From Larix kaempferi (taxonomy: Eukaryota; Streptophyta; Pinopsida; Pinales; Pinaceae): a stretch of DNA of 64,000 bases. Below the pieces are notes generated by a model, which had not been told where the DNA came from, did not search any database, and worked only from the letters and a program-made list of their open reading frames with translations. This document shows positions 59,301-64,000 of the stretch, in pieces (within the stretch, counting starts at the first letter, position 1; each line of letters opens with the position of its first letter). Where the stretch lies: assembly GCA_027924585.1 (NCBI GenBank), contig BSBM01000877.1, positions 643,001 through 707,000 of the forward strand, read 5' to 3'. The position numbers and the translations under genes were made by a program.

Positions 59301-60707
59301 GTCATCCTTCAGGAGTTTGACTTGGAGTTTGTCAAGGCTAAGTCCAAGAAGTCTTTGGTCTTCGCGGAATTAATTTGTAACTTGCCCCGTGCTACTGAGC
59401 AACCCGAGCCCATTGATTCTCTTCCTGATGAATCATTGTTCCTCATTAGCACGTCTGATCCATGGTACGGGGATATTCTTTTATATCTCCAAACCCAACG
59501 CTTCCGTCCCGACCTCACTCGTGACGAACGGCGACGCATCCGACATCACGCAAAATACTACCTCATAGTTAACGATACTCTTTATCGGCGTGGTGTCGAC
59601 ACCGTCCTTCGACGTTGTTTGACCTTAGATGAGGCGGAACGCGTTCTCAATGACTGCCATGCTGGAGCATGTGGTGGTCATCTCTCTGGGATGGCTACGG
59701 CCTAGAAAATACTACGAGCAGGATACTTCTGGCCCTCAATTTTCAAAGACTGCATTGAAACAGTCAAGAAGTGTCCGCCATGTCAATTATTTCATAGCAA
59801 AACACGCTCGCATCTTGCTCCACTCCATCTTGTCATCGCCGTCGGCCCCTTTTCCAAATGGGGCATCGATTTCATGCACTGTAATCCCACTTCAGCCGGG
59901 GGGCATAGCTATGTCATAGTAGCTGTCGACTATTTTACAAAATGGGCTGAAGCGATGCCTACGTATGCTGAGGATGGCAAAACAGCAACACAATTCATAT
60001 TCAATCATATTATAGCCAGATTCGGTGTCCCACAGTCTATTGTGACCGATCATGGTTCCCATTTCAGGAACCATATGATCGAAGAACTAAGTGCCAAATT
60101 GGGTTTTCTCCATGAAAACTCAACCCCGTATTACCCACAAGCTAATGGCCAAGTTGAAGCCATTAACAAAGTCCTGAAACGAATGATTCAGCATATTGTG
60201 GGTACCCAGAAATCCAATTGGCACTCAGCTCTGTTCTCAGCACTGTGGGCATACCGAACCTCAGTGAAAAGTGCTACGGGGTTTACACCATTCCAACTGG
60301 TGTATGGCCTAGAATCCATTCTGCCGATTGAATGTGAAATTCCATCACTCAAGATAGCCATAGAGCTACTTCCACACACTACTTCCAAAGAGGAACGGTT
60401 TCTACACCTAGCTAAGCTAGATGAAACCCGTCGCGACGCTGTTTTGGCTAATGAAGCTCACAAAAAATGCGTCAAATCTCAATACGACAAATCTGTTCAA
60501 CCTCGGATCTTCAATTAGGGTGACCTCGTACTTACATATGATCAGATGCATGATAAGCTTGGAAAAGGTAAACTTGAATCTATGTGGTACGGCCCCTTCA
60601 TTGTAAAACGTGTCTTAGAAAAAGGAGCCTATGAACTAATCGATTGTGATGGTACGCCATTGGCACGGCCCCGCAATGGGCTATACCTCAAACGTTTCTA
60701 CGCATGA
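56334..60707 (+). pseudogene. pol: Tat pol: protease, RT, gRNase H, integrase; four stops, no frameshift
   Basis: One frame spans 4.37 kb with stops only at 58149 (TGA), 58275, 59703 and 60516 (all TAG), and ends at a TGA at 60705. In order: a zinc knuckle; an aspartic protease with LDEGASTSIM (Asp codon 57027), where the residue after Asp is Glu rather than Ser or Thr; RT with RVCVDYRDLNKACPKDN and YLDD at 58587-58598; a connecting RNase H whose first catalytic Asp is absent (YLVGSIS where YxDAS is expected); and integrase with His/Cys zinc residues near 59655-59790 and the triad at 59868, 60048 and 60156 (DX35E). Each stop sits where Arg (CGA) or Gln (CAG) would fit the family. Recently active but now broken. 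Confidence 0.88.
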
Positions 60708-60827
60708 GGTTACCCTACGTGGGTTACTTGTTGTACATAATGTACTTAGTTTGCTTTTGCTTTCTTTTTGGTGTGCGCGTGGACCTCATGTATCCACTCT
60801 TACTTTGACTCGTGACTTTATGCGCAG

Positions 60828-61241
60828 ATGTCTTCCTACTTTGGATTCGTCGACGGTGCAAGCCGACATACCCGGAATCTCGCTTCCGCAGCATGGGTAA
60901 TCTATTCCCCCACTGGCGAGTTGATTTCTTCAGGAGCCAATTGTTTAGGTCCTGCAACCAACAATATCGCGGAGTACCATGCAGTCATTGGTCTCTTGGC
61001 AGAAGTTGCTTCACTCGGGATTGACTCCTTATCAGTCTTTTTAGACTCCCAACTCGTGGTTTCTCATCTAAACCGTGTTTACACAGTTCGCAATCCTACG
61101 CTACTTCGTTTATTTCGGAGAGTACGCCTCTTGGAACGATCATTTAATTTTATTACATATCATCACATATTGAGAGAATTCAATTATATAGCTGATTCAT
61201 TGGCTAATTACATTTTGGATTGGCATCTTGCCCACACATAA
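60828..61241 (+). CDS. Additional RNase H (Tat aRNH type), 137 residues, intact
   Basis: An uninterrupted ORF 120 bp after the pol stop. It carries the four acidic residues of RNase HI folds: D9 (FVDGAS), E49 (NNIAEYHA), D73 (FLDSQL) and D123 (NYIADSLAN). Tat-lineage elements are known to carry a second, archaeal-like RNase H that compensates for a degenerate first one, which fits the missing Asp in the pol RNase H here. It would remove RNA from RNA-DNA hybrids during reverse transcription. Position is notable: it lies after integrase and outside the pol frame. The ATG is directly preceded by TTTATGCGCAG, a plausible splice acceptor, so it may be joined to upstream sequence by splicing. That is inference. 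Confidence 0.82.
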   Translation: MSSYFGFVDGASRHTRNLASAAWVIYSPTGELISSGANCLGPATNNIAEYHAVIGLLAEVASLGIDSLSVFLDSQLVVSHLNRVYTVRNPTLLRLFRRVRLLERSFNFITYHHILREFNYIADSLANYILDWHLAHT

Positions 61242-61574
61242 ACACATCATAAAAAATAAAATGCACAAGTCATTGTAAATATTTAGATCATAAATAGGTC
61301 CATATCACTGTATATAAAAGTGTTTTTTCCAAAATACATAAAGTTTGTGTCAAAGACAAAATTTGGGACCAAATCCCATATATACAAAATTTGGCTCTCA
61401 AAGCCTACATATCGTGTACATGCCGCAAAAAGATCAAAAGACCATCTATGGAGATCTAGGAGACCTATCGTGTCCCTCATCGGACTCCTCCCGCTGCTGG
61501 TGGTAACATACTACAGCTCCAACCACCTTGCGAAGAAGTCGACTGATACGACCAGGAACACCTACAGTATGCCA
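61242..61574. other. Spacer between the RNase H ORF and the antisense gene
   Basis: About 330 bp between convergent ORFs. No gene is recognised. It may contain the 3' ends of both transcripts. Confidence 0.4.
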
Positions 61575-62718
61575 CTAGAGGTGGTAAGGGACGTCATCCA
61601 TCCTCATAGCAGGGATACCATGAGTCAATCCCTGCAAGTTCCTCTCAATGTCCCGAACGCCTCCTGCCTCGTCTTCATCTTCCTCCTCGTCAGGAACGGC
61701 TTGACGGTCAACACCACCACGACGTAGTGGCGAGTACCCAGCTGGTCTCTGTGGTCCACGGTCTGCAATATGCATGCGAACATACATTAGACATCTTTTC
61801 CACATTCTAAAAAAGTAATAAAAATTAAATATTCAAAAAGGAAAAAATACATATCCATGAAGGTCATACCAGAGTCGTCCCAATCATCGTCCTCTGGTAG
61901 TGCCAAGTCGATGTCCTCACGAAAATATACCCTGGAGTAGGGATAGTCATAAATCATAACTATCTGCTCCTTGAGCCAGGAAAAGAAATCCTCACCAAAG
62001 GCTAAGCGCTGGGGTCCCCCGAGACGTCCAGCATAATCGCTCCATCGAGCCATCCATGGCTCAGTAGGTGGACGGGGGGGTCTAGATATCTGCGGGTGCA
62101 ACAGTGGCACCCTCGCCAGAAAGAAGGTGACCAGGATGCTCCCATAGCCGAATTGGGAGTTCTTTCCAACCCTACACTAGTGCACCTGTTCTTTCAGATT
62201 GGACAACACTGCCTCGCACCAGTTAAATACTGTCCCTCCCATGCACTCTGCTGCGAGATTCACTTGTGTGCGAGATGCCTGATGTGGACTCACACTTCCT
62301 GCTGCACGCGTGATAGTGAATAGTACGGTTTTTACAGGAAGTTCTATGACCTCCTTTATGGCCACCTTCCCACTTTTCTTACTTGAACCCTGATGGCAAT
62401 ACCGAGCAATCAAGTAATCTGTACTTGATTCTGAGGCTGAGTATCCGGTAAAGTTCACCCAGGCCCCTCTTTTCGAGAGGTCCGTGAGGAAATAAATATC
62501 TCAACTTGAATTTCGAGGACATGCTCTCCCACACGGAAATCTCGAGTGTCAGGGTCCCACAATTGGATGAGATGAGTGAGAAGCTTGGGTTGCTGACGAA
62601 TCCCTTTGGTTTTAAAGAACTTTAACAAACCACATTCTCGCAATGCGGTCACGGTTGGTAAGTCATTTTCGGCTGCAAAATCATCCACTTCGTGCTCTCT
62701 TTCTTTCCAGCTTACCAT
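61575..62718 (-). pseudogene. Antisense gene of the Tat element, with a likely 107-nt intron
   Basis: On the minus strand coding starts near 62718 (MVSWKEREHEVDDFAAEN), shifts frame near 62500 and reads on in the frame with DIYFL and FTGYSASES. It hits one TAG near 62178, continues through FGYGSILVTFFLARVP, and reaches the exon end at 61870. An AT-rich interval at 61763-61869 has GT at its start and TTGCAG at its end on the minus strand. Removing it joins the two frames within one Asp codon, leading to an acidic tail (EEEDEDEA) and a TAG at 61575. The pattern matches hypothetical proteins frequent in plant transposon sequence, of plant-mobile-domain-like character from memory. Antisense ORFs are reported in some Tat elements such as maize Grande. 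Function unknown; one frameshift and one stop make this copy defective. Confidence 0.7.
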
Positions 62719-64000
62719 TTTGCTTCAAATAAGTTGCAAACTCCTGCAAAAGGTCAAGGAAAATAATTAGTAACTATTTAGCAACTTAGTTCCAGCAGAA
62801 AATTAGAGAAAATTTGATTTCTTGAACTAAAAATTCGCCTACACCGCGCCTGAAGGACATTCTACCGCGCGGCACTCTACACTGCCGCGCCTCTGTTTGG
62901 AGCTCCAGCGCGGTACTGTTAGACAGTACCGTGTTTTTCGATAGAGCCCCCACGTGGTACTATGAAGGGCGATTTTTGCCCAATAGGGCTTGCCCAAAAA
63001 TCGAATTTTTCTTGGCAAAAGCAAATAATTTCTACATGAAATGAAAGAGGGGCTCAAGAACTCTTACCTGGCGCAGACGGTTGTCGAAATGGTGTCCTAG
63101 AACTCCCGATATGGATCCTTGAAGTCTTGCTCCTCAATAGGTGAAAATCTCTCCTTTGGGTAAAAAACACAAATGAATAGTAATTTCTATTTTTAACTAT
63201 TTCTTATATAGCATTTTCACATATTTTTTAATTGTTATTTTAATGGTTAAAATAAAACCTTGTTCACATTGCTAATGTCTAGTGTTTGAGCATTTATTGA
63301 CAGGATCCTCGGTAAAAATGCGATACATTCACACTGGTGTTTATTCATAATCTGACCTTCATTTTTTGAGCCCACTTTATCTTTTTCATGCTCTAGATTT
63401 AAAACTTGAAAAAGATTCCAAGTGCTTTTACACCTGTGTCGTGCTTGTCAAACTCAAGTAAATGGTGTCGAGTACGGTCAGCTTTACTCATGCTCGTTAA
63501 ACGATGAGGAAAGTATTATCCTGGTTGTATTTTATTCTTTTTTCGGACCAGAATAATCAAAAAATTACGAAAAAGACCATAGGAGTCCATAGTTAAGCTC
63601 TTTTCAGACTCCCTAAAATTGAAAAGATTGCCAAGTGATCTTGACTCTTTCACACTTGTAAAAGTATTTGAAAGGTTGTCTATTCGGTGATAGGTTACCC
63701 CTTTTTCGGCCCGTCTAGACTATTTACGAGAAAGGTATACCTCAGTCAATCTCGGCTGGGAGAGTTCTCTCGGGAATTGTTTTACACTTTTTCGGGATTG
63801 AGAGACTAAATTTACGAAAAAGTACATTATGGAGCTTCCTTTAAGTTTTTCAGGCTCTCTAAAATGCGAAAAACTGCCGAGTTTTCCTTCCTTGGACTCG
63901 TTAAAATGTTAACATCGAAGGACCCACTTTGGGACGAACCCCTCCTTTCTCAGGTTCATAAAACATGTGAGATTGGACTCATCCATGAGATGAGCTACAC
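62719..64000. repeat. Tat 3' non-coding region with motif cluster and diverged tandem units
   Basis: A third ACCGCG/CGCGGTA cluster lies at 62839-62970. From about 63360 three diverged units of ~210-240 bp share TTTTTCGG, TTACGAAAAAG and a later CTAAAATTGAAAAGATTGCC-type segment (near 63400, 63610 and 63855). No gene and no LTR start are seen up to the window end. Confidence 0.6.

Larger units (their letters stand above)
50472..64000 (+). mobile_element. Tat-lineage Gypsy element, running past the window end
   Basis: The 5' LTR (50472-51438) is followed by a primer-binding site of the TGGTGACTCCGCTGGG type, a 1.8-kb leader, gag, pol with YLDD reverse transcriptase, integrase, a separate RNase H ORF, an antisense gene and a repetitive 3' region. 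No second LTR starting TGTTATACC is seen before 64000, so the element continues to the right. A second RNase H and an antisense ORF are features reported for Tat-lineage elements. The flank GGAAT (50467-50471) should be its target duplication. Confidence 0.85.

Overview
The window looks like nuclear DNA of a seed plant with a very large, transposon-saturated genome. A gymnosperm (conifer-like) source is my best guess, from the element families, their long LTRs and the degree of nesting. I see no ordinary host gene, rRNA, tRNA or bacterial operon. Almost every coding signal belongs to an LTR retrotransposon. Most of these are decayed; one Ty1/Copia element carries an intact 1344-residue polyprotein.

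Left part (1-13.2 kb). An unidentified pseudogene (794-4318) keeps one reading frame for 1174 codons despite 11 internal stops. Next is a 2.98-kb non-autonomous Copia-type element (4975-7954) with two ~0.7-kb LTRs and a single gag-like ORF. It is followed by the 3' end of an older Copia relative (LTR 8996-9586), a 1.1-kb element with 32-bp terminal inverted repeats (9773-10870) holding a cluster of palindromes, and a 1.9-kb domain packed with GTGCAC/GCACCGGTGC-type motifs that includes a diverged ~205-bp tandem repeat.

Middle (13.2-33.3 kb). A solo LTR (13174-21682, target duplication ACAAT) is split by a 7.46-kb minus-strand LARD-like element with 2.1-kb LTRs (13462-20920, target duplication TTACA). 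To its right a G/GA-rich purine tract is interrupted by the intact Copia element (21953-29450). About 3.1 kb of AT-rich DNA without recognisable genes follows (30186-33306).

Right part (33.3-64 kb). A Ty3/Gypsy chromovirus with exceptionally long (4.3-kb) LTRs is arranged LTR - gag/pol - LTR - gag (33307-48579). Its second internal copy is interrupted at 48580 by a minus-strand Copia copy of the same family as the intact one. That copy is in turn interrupted at 50472 by a Tat-lineage Gypsy element (50472 to beyond the window end). The Tat element carries gag, a pol frame with four stops, an intact separate RNase H ORF downstream of integrase, and an antisense gene with a likely 107-nt intron. 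The missing parts of all three nested elements should lie to the right of this window.

Gag, protease, RT/RNase H and integrase are the replication machinery of each autonomous family. The gag-only element and the LARD-like element lack enzymes and would depend on enzymes supplied by others. Internal stops are dominated by TAG, as expected if methylated CAG (CHG) and CG cytosines decayed to T while the elements were silenced.
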